A DNA stretch of 64,000 bases from positions 1,612,001 to 1,676,000 of the forward strand of contig NZ_AP018823.1 in the NCBI RefSeq assembly GCF_002217795.2, given 5' to 3'. The position numbers and the translations under genes are program-made. Below the pieces are notes generated by a model, which searched no databases, was not told the DNA's origin, and saw nothing but the letters and a program-made list of their open reading frames with translations. How positions within the stretch are numbered: the first letter of the stretch is position 1; each line of letters begins with the position of its first letter. This stretch comes from Aquitalea magnusonii. Its GTDB lineage: Bacteria > Pseudomonadota > Gammaproteobacteria > Burkholderiales > Chromobacteriaceae. Positions 26,053 to 35,429 of the stretch are shown here, piece by piece.

Positions 26053-27690
26053 TCAGGCAGCGACTGCGTTGCAATCCGTATCCGCGCCATACACGGTTTC
26101 GCCACGGAATACCGTGCAGAGCAGCCGGGTCTGGTGCAGTTGCTGTATCGCTTGCGCAAACAGGCTGCGCTGCAGAATCAGGAAATTGGCCTCATGGCCT
26201 GGCAACAGGCCGCGGCAATCATCAAAGCGCAGCGCATGGCTGGCGTTCAGGGTGTGTGCCTGCAGCATTACTTGCAGATCCAGGCGCTCATCCGGGTTCC
26301 AGGGTTCTGCCGTAGGGTCATCCGTGGGCTGGTGGGTGACACCGGTCTGCATGATGGCCAGCGGGTCCATGGTGGAAACCGGCCAGTCCGAACCGCCGGC
26401 CAGCATGACGCCGGCGTTGCGCAGACTGCGCAGCGGGTAGCTGTGCGCCGCCCGTTCGCTGCCCAGGATTTCGCTATAGAACGACTGCAGCTCCGGCGCA
26501 GCCGCCGTCCACAGCGCCTGTACGCTGGCAATGGCGCCAAGCGGGCTGAAGCGGGGCATGTCGTCCGGATGCACCAGTTGCAAATGGGCCAACTGTGCCC
26601 GGCGGTCACGCGGGCCATTGCACTTGGCCGCCCATTCCAGTGCATCCAGCGCCATGCGCACCGCGCGGTCGGCCAGGGTGTGAAAGTGCAGGTCGAAACC
26701 GGCGGCATCGGCCATGGCGACAATTTCATTCAGTGCGGCTTGCTCCCACAGTGCCAGGCCATGGTCCGCTGTGCCGGGATAAGGTTCCAGCAGGGCGGCG
26801 GTCCGTGATTCTGTCACCCCGTCAATGAAGATCTTCACCGTATGCACGTGCAGGGTGTCGCCTTCGTAGCGGCGTTTCCAGTCTTGAAAGCGGGCAATCT
26901 GTGCCGCGGGATCATGCCGTGGTGTGGCCAGCAGGCCGGTGCTGACATGCAGCTTGAGCGTGCCGGCATCGCGTGCCGCCGCATAGGCTTGCAGCAGGCC
27001 TTCATCCACCCGCGCATCGAACCAGCCGGTAATGCCCAGGCGGTGTGCCATGGCAATGGCCTTGGCCAAGGACTGCGGATAACGGGCGGGGCCCAGTTGC
27101 GGAATCAGGCCAAACAGCCGGTACAGGGCGGCTTCATGTACCACGCCGCTGGGCTCTTGGCTGCCCGGCTCCCGCTCATGGATGCCTCCCTTGGGGTCTT
27201 GGGTGTCAGCGCCGATGCCGGCGGCTGCCAGTCCCAGGGTGTTCAGGCAGCCGCTGTGTACATCGTGGCCCAGCAGCAGCAAGGGACGGTCGGGCAGGGC
27301 GACATCCAGTTGCTGACGGGTGGGGTAGTTGCCGAACACGCTTAAATCAATGCCGCCGACAAACACCCAGGGCTCCTCCGCCTGGGCCATGGCGGCTTCG
27401 CGGATCAGCGTCAGCACCCCCTCGGCACTGTCGGCCCGCGCCAGGTCGATATCCCCCACCATTTGCTGCCCTTCCAGCGGGTGGGCATGGCCATCGACAA
27501 AGGCCGGGATGATCTGCTTGCCGGCCAGGTCGATCTGCTGGGTCTGGCTGCCGGCCATGGCGCGGATGGTCTGGTCATCGCCGCTGGCGATGATCTTGCC
27601 GCCGCCAATGGCCAGCGCGGTGTGCATGGCGTTGAGGTCGTTACCGGTATGGATGCTGCCGTTGTAATAGATTTTTTCGGGATACTGCAT
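26053..27690 (-). CDS. YtcJ-like amidohydrolase family protein
   Basis: A 545-residue metal-dependent hydrolase of the amidohydrolase superfamily. The metal-binding HxH is in IPAFVDGHAHPLEGQ (about residue 73). Also visible are VKIFIDGVTESRTA (the usual lysine region), 'FDLHFHTLADRAVRMALDA', 'LAHLQLVHPDDMPRF' and the final Asp in LAGGSDWPVSTMDPL. No signal peptide. The start after AGGAGG is chosen, six codons inside the longest frame. Substrate unknown; YtcJ-like enzymes act on amide, carbamate or formamide bonds. Upstream of the polyamine-type binding protein and probably controlled by the LuxR gene to its right. Confidence 0.88.
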   Translation of the reverse strand: MQYPEKIYYNGSIHTGNDLNAMHTALAIGGGKIIASGDDQTIRAMAGSQTQQIDLAGKQIIPAFVDGHAHPLEGQQMVGDIDLARADSAEGVLTLIREAAMAQAEEPWVFVGGIDLSVFGNYPTRQQLDVALPDRPLLLLGHDVHSGCLNTLGLAAAGIGADTQDPKGGIHEREPGSQEPSGVVHEAALYRLFGLIPQLGPARYPQSLAKAIAMAHRLGITGWFDARVDEGLLQAYAAARDAGTLKLHVSTGLLATPRHDPAAQIARFQDWKRRYEGDTLHVHTVKIFIDGVTESRTAALLEPYPGTADHGLALWEQAALNEIVAMADAAGFDLHFHTLADRAVRMALDALEWAAKCNGPRDRRAQLAHLQLVHPDDMPRFSPLGAIASVQALWTAAAPELQSFYSEILGSERAAHSYPLRSLRNAGVMLAGGSDWPVSTMDPLAIMQTGVTHQPTDDPTAEPWNPDERLDLQVMLQAHTLNASHALRFDDCRGLLPGHEANFLILQRSLFAQAIQQLHQTRLLCTVFRGETVYGADTDCNAVAA

Positions 27691-27814
27691 GCCTGCCTCC
27701 TGATTCATGACCTGCGCACTGTGATGAACGCCGGGGCAAGGCCGGGCCGGTCACAACGGTGCGCTACTGGCAATGATCATGCGTGGAGGGGCAGCGGCTG
27801 TCTGTCCTCTGATT

Positions 27815-28636
27815 TCAGGACAGCAGTGCAGATTGACGATGCGTTTGCTCAACCGCCACGCACCAGGCAAACAACTCGGACTTGTTGGCCACGCCGATTT
27901 TGGTCAGCGCGCGCTCCATATAGGTGCGTACGCTGCACTGGCTGATGGAGACATGCTCGGCGATCTGCGGTACCGACCAGCCTTGCAGCATGGCGTGACA
28001 AATCAGCCTTTCCCGGCCTGATAGCTGTTTGCCGGCCAATTGCAGACAACGGTCGAAATACTGCTGCAGCACATCTTGTGATGCAGCCAGACAGGGTGTG
28101 CTCAGTTGCGCGTGGCGGGCCAGCAGGGGAATGAGAAAGTGGCAGGTCTGCCGCAGGCGGCTAAGCTCGGACAGGGTGAAGGACGGGGTGTGGCGGGTGC
28201 GGAAAATCGACAGCAGATAGACATAATCGGTTTCACAGCCCAGCAGGCTGCATTCCTCGCCCAGTGGACTTTGCGCAATCATGCGCCCATAGGCGGTAGG
28301 CGGATGGTCATCGTTGCGCGACAGGACCAGTTGCGGGTCCTGCACCTGCTCGATGAATTGCAATAGCTGTCTGTCCTGCTTCCACTCCATGTCACGCTGA
28401 TAGAGCGACAAGGCCAGCCGGGTTTCTTCCGGGTCGGCCTCGCCGGCAAAAAACAGCACATCCAGTTGCTCCACCGCTGACTGCTGACTGCCACGGCGAA
28501 AGCGTAGCGCTGTCATGTGATAGGACGCCGGGTCCACCACATCATGCAGCCATTGCCATAGCTGGCTGGTGAATTGCGGTGTCCCCATGCTTTGCAGCAG
28601 GCTGCCTGCCGTTTCCAGTGCAATACTTGCGTGCAT
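27815..28636 (-). CDS. LuxR-type helix-turn-helix regulator
   Basis: A 273-residue regulator. The C-terminal ~65 residues carry the LuxR/FixJ helix-turn-helix (LSGRERLICHAMLQGWSVPQ, then ISQCSVRTYMERALTKIGV). The N-terminal ~190 residues form a domain I do not recognise; it is not a clear autoinducer-binding or receiver domain. The ATG at 28636 follows AGGAGG. It lies 124 bp upstream of the amidohydrolase gene in the same direction and is a plausible regulator of that operon. Confidence 0.85.
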   Translation of the reverse strand: MHASIALETAGSLLQSMGTPQFTSQLWQWLHDVVDPASYHMTALRFRRGSQQSAVEQLDVLFFAGEADPEETRLALSLYQRDMEWKQDRQLLQFIEQVQDPQLVLSRNDDHPPTAYGRMIAQSPLGEECSLLGCETDYVYLLSIFRTRHTPSFTLSELSRLRQTCHFLIPLLARHAQLSTPCLAASQDVLQQYFDRCLQLAGKQLSGRERLICHAMLQGWSVPQIAEHVSISQCSVRTYMERALTKIGVANKSELFAWCVAVEQTHRQSALLS

Positions 28637-28884
28637 CACGCCTCCTCATGCCGGCTGATAGGGAAGATCTGCATATGTCACACTATACGTCGAGATTCCG
28701 GATGGCCAACAGCAAAGCATGAATCGCGCCAGCGGCGGCATGGCATGCCGTCGTGCTTGCAGGCGACAGCGACCAGCGCCATTGCAGGCAGCGCAGGCAG
28801 GGCGGGCCTGTGCGGTCCCGCGCGGGTGGTGTGTTTGCGCGATTTTGGTGCGCAGCCTCAGCCTGGCCGCGCACCAGCGCTGGA

Positions 28885-29970
28885 TTAGCAGTCCAGCAGT
28901 TCGCGCAACTGGCTCAGGGTGGAGTCGTCCTTGATGACATGCTGCAGCCATTCTTCCAGGCTCATCTCCGCCCAGCGCGCAGCGCGCTCGGCCAGCAGGG
29001 AAACCGGGCTGTGCGGTTCGTGGGCCCGGAAATAACGTGCCACTTCGCCCAGCATCTGCACCGCCTGTTCGCGGCTGTGGATCTGGCCGTCAAAGTGGCT
29101 GGCCGTGGCGGCTTGGTAAGCTGCCACGGCGGGGCTGCTGGCAGTCTGGCTGGGGGTGGCCATGCGGGTGTTTCCTTCTGCGGCGGGGGTGGCCGGGCTG
29201 ATGTCCGGGCCGCCGTTCTGTTTGCGATAGCGCAGCACCAGGTCCTGGCAGGCGTAAATGGCATTGCGGATTTCCACCAGGCTGGGCGCGTATTTGCCTA
29301 GCCGGCCATCGGTCTGCTGCTCCAGTTTTTCGTACTCGGCCAAGGCTTGTACCAGTTGGTCGTGCAGGCCGGAGAACCAGTTGGTCCCAGATTGGCTGGC
29401 GGCTTTCTCGAAGGTTTCACCGGCCAGCTTGCCTTCGGCCAAGGCGGCGTCGCGTGCCGCGGGGTCTTTCAGCCCCAGATTGTCCACCGCGCGTGATTCC
29501 TGCCAGTCCTGCCAGCTATAGCCGCCAAATTCGGCCTTGAGCAGCGGGGCGCTGCGGATGGCGGCGGACAGTTGCAGATTAAGCCACTCGAGCTTGCCGA
29601 CGCGTTCTTCCGGATCGGCGCTATCCAGCTCCGGATAGCCGTTTTCCCAGAAGCGTGCCAGCCAGCCGTTCAGCAAGGCCAGCGCATCGCTCAGCCGGCT
29701 GATCCCGTGCTGGCGTACCCAGGCTTCGGCCAGCCAGCTCAGTAGCTGCAGGTCCTTGCTTTGCTCGGTGAAGGCCGCTTCACACAGGCGGATGACGCGT
29801 GGCCATTCCGCCACCTTGAGGGTTTGTTCCCATTCCCCTTGGGCCAGGGCCGGGTCGTCGCTGCGGCGTGCTTCGCGAATCTGATCGAACAAGGTGGAGT
29901 AGCTAAGGTCCTCTCCTGCCGGATTGTCTGCCGCCACAGGGTTGAGCAGGGCTTCGATGGTGTCTTGCAT
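28885..29970 (-). CDS. tssA: T6SS baseplate/sheath-assembly protein TssA (ImpA_N family)
   Basis: A 361-residue cytoplasmic protein with the ImpA-N domain (residues ~1-170: '[29 protein letters not shown]', then '[18 protein letters not shown]' and '[10 protein letters not shown]'). A linker is followed by a C-terminal region ending '[16 protein letters not shown]'. TssA coordinates baseplate and tail-tube/sheath polymerisation. This is the last gene of the leftward T6SS operon, 21 bp after the PAAR gene. Confidence 0.92.
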   Translation of the reverse strand: MQDTIEALLNPVAADNPAGEDLSYSTLFDQIREARRSDDPALAQGEWEQTLKVAEWPRVIRLCEAAFTEQSKDLQLLSWLAEAWVRQHGISRLSDALALLNGWLARFWENGYPELDSADPEERVGKLEWLNLQLSAAIRSAPLLKAEFGGYSWQDWQESRAVDNLGLKDPAARDAALAEGKLAGETFEKAASQSGTNWFSGLHDQLVQALAEYEKLEQQTDGRLGKYAPSLVEIRNAIYACQDLVLRYRKQNGGPDISPATPAAEGNTRMATPSQTASSPAVAAYQAATASHFDGQIHSREQAVQMLGEVARYFRAHEPHSPVSLLAERAARWAEMSLEEWLQHVIKDDSTLSQLRELLDC

Positions 29971-29991
29971 AATGGTTCCGCAAATGGGTAA

Positions 29992-30255
29992 TCAACCCTT
30001 GCCGACAGCGGGCAAGGTGGAAATCAGGACGGCACCGCAACTGGTCTTGTGACCTTCCAGCGCCACGGGCTTGCCGCCAACCAGCCAACTGCCATCGCCT
30101 TCCACGATGGTGCAGTTGCCATGGCCCTGTTGCGGGCAACTGACGGCATCGCCCAGGCAGGCCACCTGCTTGCCGAACAGGGTGGTGCTGGCCGCGGCGC
30201 TGACGACATTCCCGCCATGGTCGGTGGGGTCGCCCAATCGGATCACACGTTTCAT
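29992..30255 (-). CDS. PAAR-domain spike tip protein
   Basis: An 87-residue protein made of a single PAAR domain: 'RLGDPTDHGGNVV', 'GDAVSCPQQGHGNC' and 'LEGHKTSCGAVLIS' supply the His/Cys zinc site at the cone tip. It sharpens the VgrG spike. The true start is the ATG with GGAGGA upstream, which overlaps the stop of the preceding gene by 4 bp (ATGA), so they are translationally coupled. There is no toxin extension, so it is an effector-free tip. Confidence 0.92.
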   Translation of the reverse strand: MKRVIRLGDPTDHGGNVVSAAASTTLFGKQVACLGDAVSCPQQGHGNCTIVEGDGSWLVGGKPVALEGHKTSCGAVLISTLPAVGKG

Positions 30256-31685
30256 GATGACATTTCCTCCAAGGGTGGCCTGGCTACGCTGAGCGCAGCT
30301 TCGTCCGGGCCAAATTGAGCCAGCAGTACCGGTGCGGCCAGGGCATGGCTGCAGGTGATGGCGGTGGCACACAGCAAGGCGGCGGTGGCAACGCCGGCAT
30401 CACCCCATTCGCGCACGCTGTTGCTGGCCTGGTCGATGGGGTGGAGTTCAACCTGATGGCGGCTGAGCGCGCCGGACAGGGCGGACAGCCGGGCACCGCC
30501 CACCTGCACCTCGCCGCTGTTGTGTACCAGCCAGCCAAGGCTGCTGGCACGATTGGCGGCTGGCTCGGCGTCTTCCTCGCTGAACGGATAGTCCAGCAAG
30601 CAGGCATTGACCAGGGCATTGTCCAGCATGGGTTGCAACTGACGGCTTAGTTGCATGGCCCGGCTGGATGCCGCCGCACCCTGGGTGGCTTGGCTTAGCT
30701 CTGCCAATACCGGCAGCGCCGCCAGGCTGGGTTGGCGGCTGGGCGGCACCGCTCCCCAGTTGGTGCTGTGCGGGCTGACTTGCGCTTTTTCCCAGTAGGG
30801 CTGATAAGGGTCCTGCTGATCGTTTTGCGGTATTGCACTGCTGCCTTCCTCGCAGGGCAGGCCCTGGCGCAGGAACAGCAGGCAGGCAACGGCAAATCCC
30901 GGTTTGCCACGCCAGGCCTGTTCGGGGTCTGCGCTGGCGTCAAACTCATCTTCTTCCAGCAGCGGCAGGATTGGCGCATCCGCCGCCAGCAGCACCAGGC
31001 CCGGACATTCCGGCATCTGCAGCAGTACCTGGCGCGCGCGTTCTGCCACCGCGCCATGTCCGGGCAGGAAGCGGCATTCCACCAGCGGTGGATGCGCGTC
31101 CAGTGCCAGTGCCGCGGCCTCCTGCTGCACGGCTTTCAAGGCGGCCAGTTGTTCGATGCCCGACTCGGTGGGAATCACCTCGGTATATACCGGTAGCCAG
31201 GCCGCGCCCGGTGCCGCCAGGTACAAGGCTTCCAGCGCGTCGCGTTGTGGCGCGGCCAGGGCGTCCAGCAGGGTGTCGTCTTCCAGTTCATCCCGTTGCA
31301 GGGGCAGCCATTGGCAGCATTCATCCGCATCTGCCAGCCAGGCGGGTTCGTCACCCACCGCTACGGCGCTGCAATGCAGCCAGCGGCAGGCAATGGTCTG
31401 GCGGCGTTCTGCCAGGGCTGCTTGGTGGCGGCGGCGCGCCTCTTCTCGTGCCGCCACCCGTTCGGCTTCGGCAGCGGCTTCGGCTTGCTGGCGTTCGGCT
31501 TCGGCTTTTTTCTCTTTGCGGGCCGTCCACCAGCGCAGCCCCAGTGTCAGGGCCACCGGCGGCACGATATGCAGCAAGAGCATGGCCGAGGGGCTGATGC
31601 GCTGCCAACTGAGCGGCAGCACCAGCCACAGCAGACCCCACCAGCCGATGGTGAAACCGCCAAACAGGGTAAGCAATCTCAACAT
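30252..31685 (-). CDS. T6SS-linked membrane protein of unknown function
   Basis: A 477-residue protein with two N-terminal transmembrane segments (about residues 4-25 and 33-52). A highly charged coiled coil (KEKKAEAERQQAEAAAEAER, residues ~57-98) and a large soluble region follow. The latter shows alternating alpha/beta patterns reminiscent of thiolase/ketosynthase-like proteins reported in some T6SS clusters, but I see no catalytic motif. It lies between clpV and PAAR with a 4-bp overlap to PAAR, so it probably assists spike-tip loading or anchoring. Confidence 0.7.
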   Translation of the reverse strand: MLRLLTLFGGFTIGWWGLLWLVLPLSWQRISPSAMLLLHIVPPVALTLGLRWWTARKEKKAEAERQQAEAAAEAERVAAREEARRRHQAALAERRQTIACRWLHCSAVAVGDEPAWLADADECCQWLPLQRDELEDDTLLDALAAPQRDALEALYLAAPGAAWLPVYTEVIPTESGIEQLAALKAVQQEAAALALDAHPPLVECRFLPGHGAVAERARQVLLQMPECPGLVLLAADAPILPLLEEDEFDASADPEQAWRGKPGFAVACLLFLRQGLPCEEGSSAIPQNDQQDPYQPYWEKAQVSPHSTNWGAVPPSRQPSLAALPVLAELSQATQGAAASSRAMQLSRQLQPMLDNALVNACLLDYPFSEEDAEPAANRASSLGWLVHNSGEVQVGGARLSALSGALSRHQVELHPIDQASNSVREWGDAGVATAALLCATAITCSHALAAPVLLAQFGPDEAALSVARPPLEEMSS

Positions 31686-31696
31686 GTGATCTGCCC

Positions 31697-34345
31697 TTAG
31701 CTCAGCCTGACCTTGATATCCTCACCCTTGAGCGAGACAGCGATTTTCTTTACCGGCTTGCCGCTGGCCATGCGGCCGAGCAGATCGCAGGAAATCGGTG
31801 CCAGCAAGGTGCGGGTGAGAATGGCGTCGGCATTGCGCGCACCGCTGTCCACATCCATGCAGCGGGCGGCCAGCGTGGCGGCCAGGCTGGTGGGAAACTC
31901 CACCTTGGCGCCGTGGTTGGCGGCGATGCGGTTGCGGATGCGCTCCAGCTTGAGGGCCACAATGGCGTGCAATACATCGTCGCTGATGGGGAAGTAGGGC
32001 ACGATGTCCAGCCGGCCCAGCAATGCCGGCTTGAAAGCCTGTTGCAGCGTGGGGCGCAGGATTTCCACCAGGTCGGCCGGGGTGGGGTCGCGGGTTTCGC
32101 CTTCCACCGTCACGCCGTGTTCGCAGGCGCGCATCAGCAGGTCGGTGCCTGCGTTGGAGGTGAGCAGGATGATGGTGTTCTTGAAGTCCACTTCGCGGCC
32201 TTCACTGTCTTCCAGCACGCCCTTGTCGAATACCTGGAAAAACAGCTCCATCACGTCCGGATGGGCTTTTTCCACTTCATCCAGCAGCACAACCGAATAC
32301 GGGCGACGACGCACCGCTTCGGTCAGCACACCGCCTTCGCCATAGCCGACATAGCCGGGTGGTGAGCCCTTCAGGCCGGATACGCTGTGGGCTTCCTGGT
32401 ATTCGGACATATTGATGGTGATCAGATTGCGCTCACCGCCGTACAGGGCTTCGGCCAGTGCCAGCGCGGTTTCGGTCTTGCCCACGCCGGACGGCCCTAC
32501 CAGCAGGAACACGCCCTTGGGTTTGCCGGGGTCTTCCAGATTGGCCTTGGCAATCTGTACCCGTTCGGCAATCTGCGCCAGCGCGTGGTCCTGGCCGATT
32601 ACGCGTTCGGCCAGCAGCGCGCCCAGCTTTTGTACTTGTTCCAGCTCGTTGCTGACCATGCGGCCCAGCGGAATGCCGGTCCAGCCGGCTATCACATCGG
32701 CAATCACGCTTTCATCCACGCACTCGAAGGCCAGTGGCTGGTTTTTTTGCAGTTGGCGCAATTCCAGCCGCTTTTGTTGCAAGGGGCTGACTTTCCTGCC
32801 CTTGGGGCGCGCTTCTGCGGCCTGCTGTTTCAACTGTTCGATTTCATCCACCAGTTGCTGCTGCTGTTGCCAGGCAGCGTGCAGGGCGTCCCGATCAAGA
32901 CGCAGCGTGTCCAGCCGGGCGGTGAGTTCGGCAATCCGCTCGGCGTGGCCTTCCTCACGCGACAGTGCGTCGATTTCCCGTTCGGCGTTGTCGATCAGCA
33001 CCTGGATGTCCTGCAGCGGCGCGGGTTTGCCGGCACGCGACAGCGCCACCCGGGCGCAGGCGGTGTCCAGCACGCTGATGGCCTTGTCCGGCAACTGGCG
33101 GCCGGTAATGTAGCGGCTGGACAGGTGTACGGCGGCACGGATGGCTTCGTCCAGAATGTCCACCTGATGGTGCTGGCGCATGGCGGCGGTGAGGCCGCGC
33201 ACCATTTGTACCGCCATGTCCGGTGCCGGTTCTTCCACTTTGACTACCTGGAAGCGGCGGGCCAGCGCGGCATCTTTTTCGAAGTATTTTTTGTATTCGG
33301 CCCAGGTGGTGGCCGCGATGGTGCGCAGCTCGCCGCGCGCCAGTGCCGGTTTCAGCAGATTGGCTGCGTCGTTCTGTCCTGCCGCACCGCCAGCCCCGAT
33401 CAGGGTGTGTGCTTCGTCGATGAACAGAATGATGGGTACCGGGCTGGCCTTGACCTCGTCGATTACCTGGCGCAAGCGGTTTTCAAACTCGCCCTTCACA
33501 CTGGCACCGGCTTGCAGCAAGCCCAGGTCCAGCGTACGCAGGGTCACGCCCAGCAGGGTGTCCGGCACTTCACCCAGCACGATCTGCCGCGCCAGTCCTT
33601 CCACCACGGCGGTTTTTCCCACACCCGGTTCCCCGGTCAGAATGGGGTTGTTCTGACGGCGGCGCATCAGGATGTCTATCATCTGGCGGATTTCACTGTC
33701 ACGGCCCAGGATGGGGTCGATCTTGCCGGCGCGCGCCTGGGCGGTGAGGTCCACCGTGTATTTGTCCAGTGCCGGATTGCCGCGTGTCCGTTGCGGTTTT
33801 TCCTGGCTGGCGCTGGTGTCGTCGGCCTGTTCGGCAGCTTCTGCTGGCTGGCTGGCCGGGCTGGCGCTGCCTTCACCGCCATGGCGGCGCAGTTCGCGAT
33901 AGGCACCGTGCAGCAGGCTGCTGTCCTGTGCGGCCAGCGTGCGGGAACTGCCTTGCACCGCATTGCGCAGCGCATCGTCCTGCCACAGCGTCAGTAGCAG
34001 ATCCAGTGTGGAGATATCGCTTTCGCCATGTTCCATGCTGGCGAGCAGCCAGGCTTTTTCCAGCCAGCGTGGCAGCCAGGCGGACAGTACCGGATTACGG
34101 GTGTTGCCGCTGCGAAAGCTGTCCTGGGCTGCATCCAGTTCGCGGCCCAGCTTGTCCAGGGGCAGGCCCAGCGCCAGCAAGGCGGCCAGGGCGGCATTGT
34201 CTTGCTGATCCAGCAGGGCCAGCAGCACATGTTCGATTTCCACTTCAAAGTGGGTACGCCCCAGCGCCCGGCTGGCTGCTTGTTCCAGCGCCTGGCGTGC
34301 GGCGGGGGTAAGACGTTCGATCAGCGATTTGAGAGATACCGACAT
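31697..34345 (-). CDS. tssH: T6SS sheath-disassembly ATPase TssH (ClpV)
   Basis: An 882-residue AAA+ unfoldase. It has an N-terminal Clp-N domain (residues ~1-145, which binds the contracted TssB/C sheath), a first Walker A GEPGVGKT (residues 238-245), a coiled-coil middle domain (~410-540) and a second Walker A GPSGVGKT (~residue 630). It carries the ClpV-type start SVSLKSLIERLTPAARQALE. It recycles sheaths after firing. The ATG at 34345, after GGAAAAC, is preferred over a TTG four codons earlier. Confidence 0.96.
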   Translation of the reverse strand: MSVSLKSLIERLTPAARQALEQAASRALGRTHFEVEIEHVLLALLDQQDNAALAALLALGLPLDKLGRELDAAQDSFRSGNTRNPVLSAWLPRWLEKAWLLASMEHGESDISTLDLLLTLWQDDALRNAVQGSSRTLAAQDSSLLHGAYRELRRHGGEGSASPASQPAEAAEQADDTSASQEKPQRTRGNPALDKYTVDLTAQARAGKIDPILGRDSEIRQMIDILMRRRQNNPILTGEPGVGKTAVVEGLARQIVLGEVPDTLLGVTLRTLDLGLLQAGASVKGEFENRLRQVIDEVKASPVPIILFIDEAHTLIGAGGAAGQNDAANLLKPALARGELRTIAATTWAEYKKYFEKDAALARRFQVVKVEEPAPDMAVQMVRGLTAAMRQHHQVDILDEAIRAAVHLSSRYITGRQLPDKAISVLDTACARVALSRAGKPAPLQDIQVLIDNAEREIDALSREEGHAERIAELTARLDTLRLDRDALHAAWQQQQQLVDEIEQLKQQAAEARPKGRKVSPLQQKRLELRQLQKNQPLAFECVDESVIADVIAGWTGIPLGRMVSNELEQVQKLGALLAERVIGQDHALAQIAERVQIAKANLEDPGKPKGVFLLVGPSGVGKTETALALAEALYGGERNLITINMSEYQEAHSVSGLKGSPPGYVGYGEGGVLTEAVRRRPYSVVLLDEVEKAHPDVMELFFQVFDKGVLEDSEGREVDFKNTIILLTSNAGTDLLMRACEHGVTVEGETRDPTPADLVEILRPTLQQAFKPALLGRLDIVPYFPISDDVLHAIVALKLERIRNRIAANHGAKVEFPTSLAATLAARCMDVDSGARNADAILTRTLLAPISCDLLGRMASGKPVKKIAVSLKGEDIKVRLS

Positions 34346-34391
34346 ATAGTTTTCCAATGATTTGAATCAAAATTCGAAGCAGCCTGTCCGG

Positions 34392-35429
34392 CTAGTGCAG
34401 CAGGGCGTAACGCATATCGTCCGGATCGTGTGACTGCGGCCCCAGCCAGCAATTGCCACCCAGCAGCAGCGGGGTGGCGGCGGACAGGGTGGCCGCGGGC
34501 ACGGCTTGTTTTTCCAGTACCAGGCAGACTTCCACCGCCAGGTTGTGGCCCAGTGCAAACTGCAGTATCGCGCGCAGCGCGGCAGCGGCATCGCCACCGG
34601 GCAGCAGCGCGGTATAGCGTTGTGCATCCATGCTGCCCAGACGCAGGCGCAGCTTGGTCTGGCGGTCCCACACCCGGCTGCCTGCCAGTAGCGATACCCC
34701 CAGTTCGCAGGCCTGATCGCCCAGCCGGCTTTGCTCGGATTCGGGCAGCACCATCCATTGGCCGACAAATTGCTCAACCTGGGCGTTGACGCCAAAAAAG
34801 CTTTCAATCAGCGTGGCCAGCGACTGGGCCGACATCGGTTTCTGGCTGAGCAGGCCGGCAAAGTAGACGAACAGGTTTTCGTCCAGTGCCATGCGCTCCC
34901 CGATTTGTTGGCGCAAGGTGGAGAGGCCGGTGCCGCCCAAGTCCAGCAGGTGGCGGGTGAAACCATCGCGCTCACCGGCTTCCAGATCCAGCCAGAAGCG
35001 GTACTTGTGCCAGGCTTCGTAAAACAGCGCCGTTGCCCGATGGCTGAAAATATCGAAAAACGCATGCATGGAGCTGTCGCGATGGCGCAGCTTGCGCTCC
35101 AGCAGCAGCTCGGTATAGGCCATGGGCAAGGCTCCGGATGGCCCGGTAAGCCCCATGAAGCTGATGGCCATTTCCGCGGTGGCGGGGGCGTCGTCTGGTG
35201 CCTGCTCCGGTTCCGGTGCCGGTTGGTAGCCCGCCAGTTCACTGGGCGGAAACGACAGGGTGGCCAGGGTGCGAAACCGCAGCTCGGCGGGCAGGCGTCG
35301 TTTGCTGCCAGCGCGCTTGCGTCCCGACAGCGCCAGCAGGCGTACCGCCTGGAAAAAACCGAACTGGCTGGCATCGGCCGCCAGTTCCTGCCTCAAATCA
35401 CGAGGGCTTCGCCGGCTCGGGCTGGCCAT
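34392..35429 (-). CDS. tssG: T6SS baseplate protein TssG
   Basis: A 345-residue baseplate wedge protein (ImpH/VasB family). It has 'QFGFFQAVRLLAL' near the start, 'ELRFRTLATLSFPPSEL', 'FMGLTGPSGALPMAYTELLLER' and 'FFDIFSHRATALFYEAWHKYR', all hallmarks. Its start overlaps the 3' end of tssF by 37 bp, the usual coupling. It forms a TssF2-TssG wedge with the TssF encoded just upstream. Confidence 0.95.
   Translation of the reverse strand: MASPSRRSPRDLRQELAADASQFGFFQAVRLLALSGRKRAGSKRRLPAELRFRTLATLSFPPSELAGYQPAPEPEQAPDDAPATAEMAISFMGLTGPSGALPMAYTELLLERKLRHRDSSMHAFFDIFSHRATALFYEAWHKYRFWLDLEAGERDGFTRHLLDLGGTGLSTLRQQIGERMALDENLFVYFAGLLSQKPMSAQSLATLIESFFGVNAQVEQFVGQWMVLPESEQSRLGDQACELGVSLLAGSRVWDRQTKLRLRLGSMDAQRYTALLPGGDAAAALRAILQFALGHNLAVEVCLVLEKQAVPAATLSAATPLLLGGNCWLGPQSHDPDDMRYALLH

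Noticed and set aside
28849..28877. Hairpin downstream of tssA as its terminator
   Set aside because: Arms of 11 bases with one mismatch are present, but no T-run follows in the direction of tssA transcription.
32387..33997. 536-residue plus-strand frame opposite clpV
   Set aside because: Antisense shadow of clpV, low-complexity composition, no start signal.
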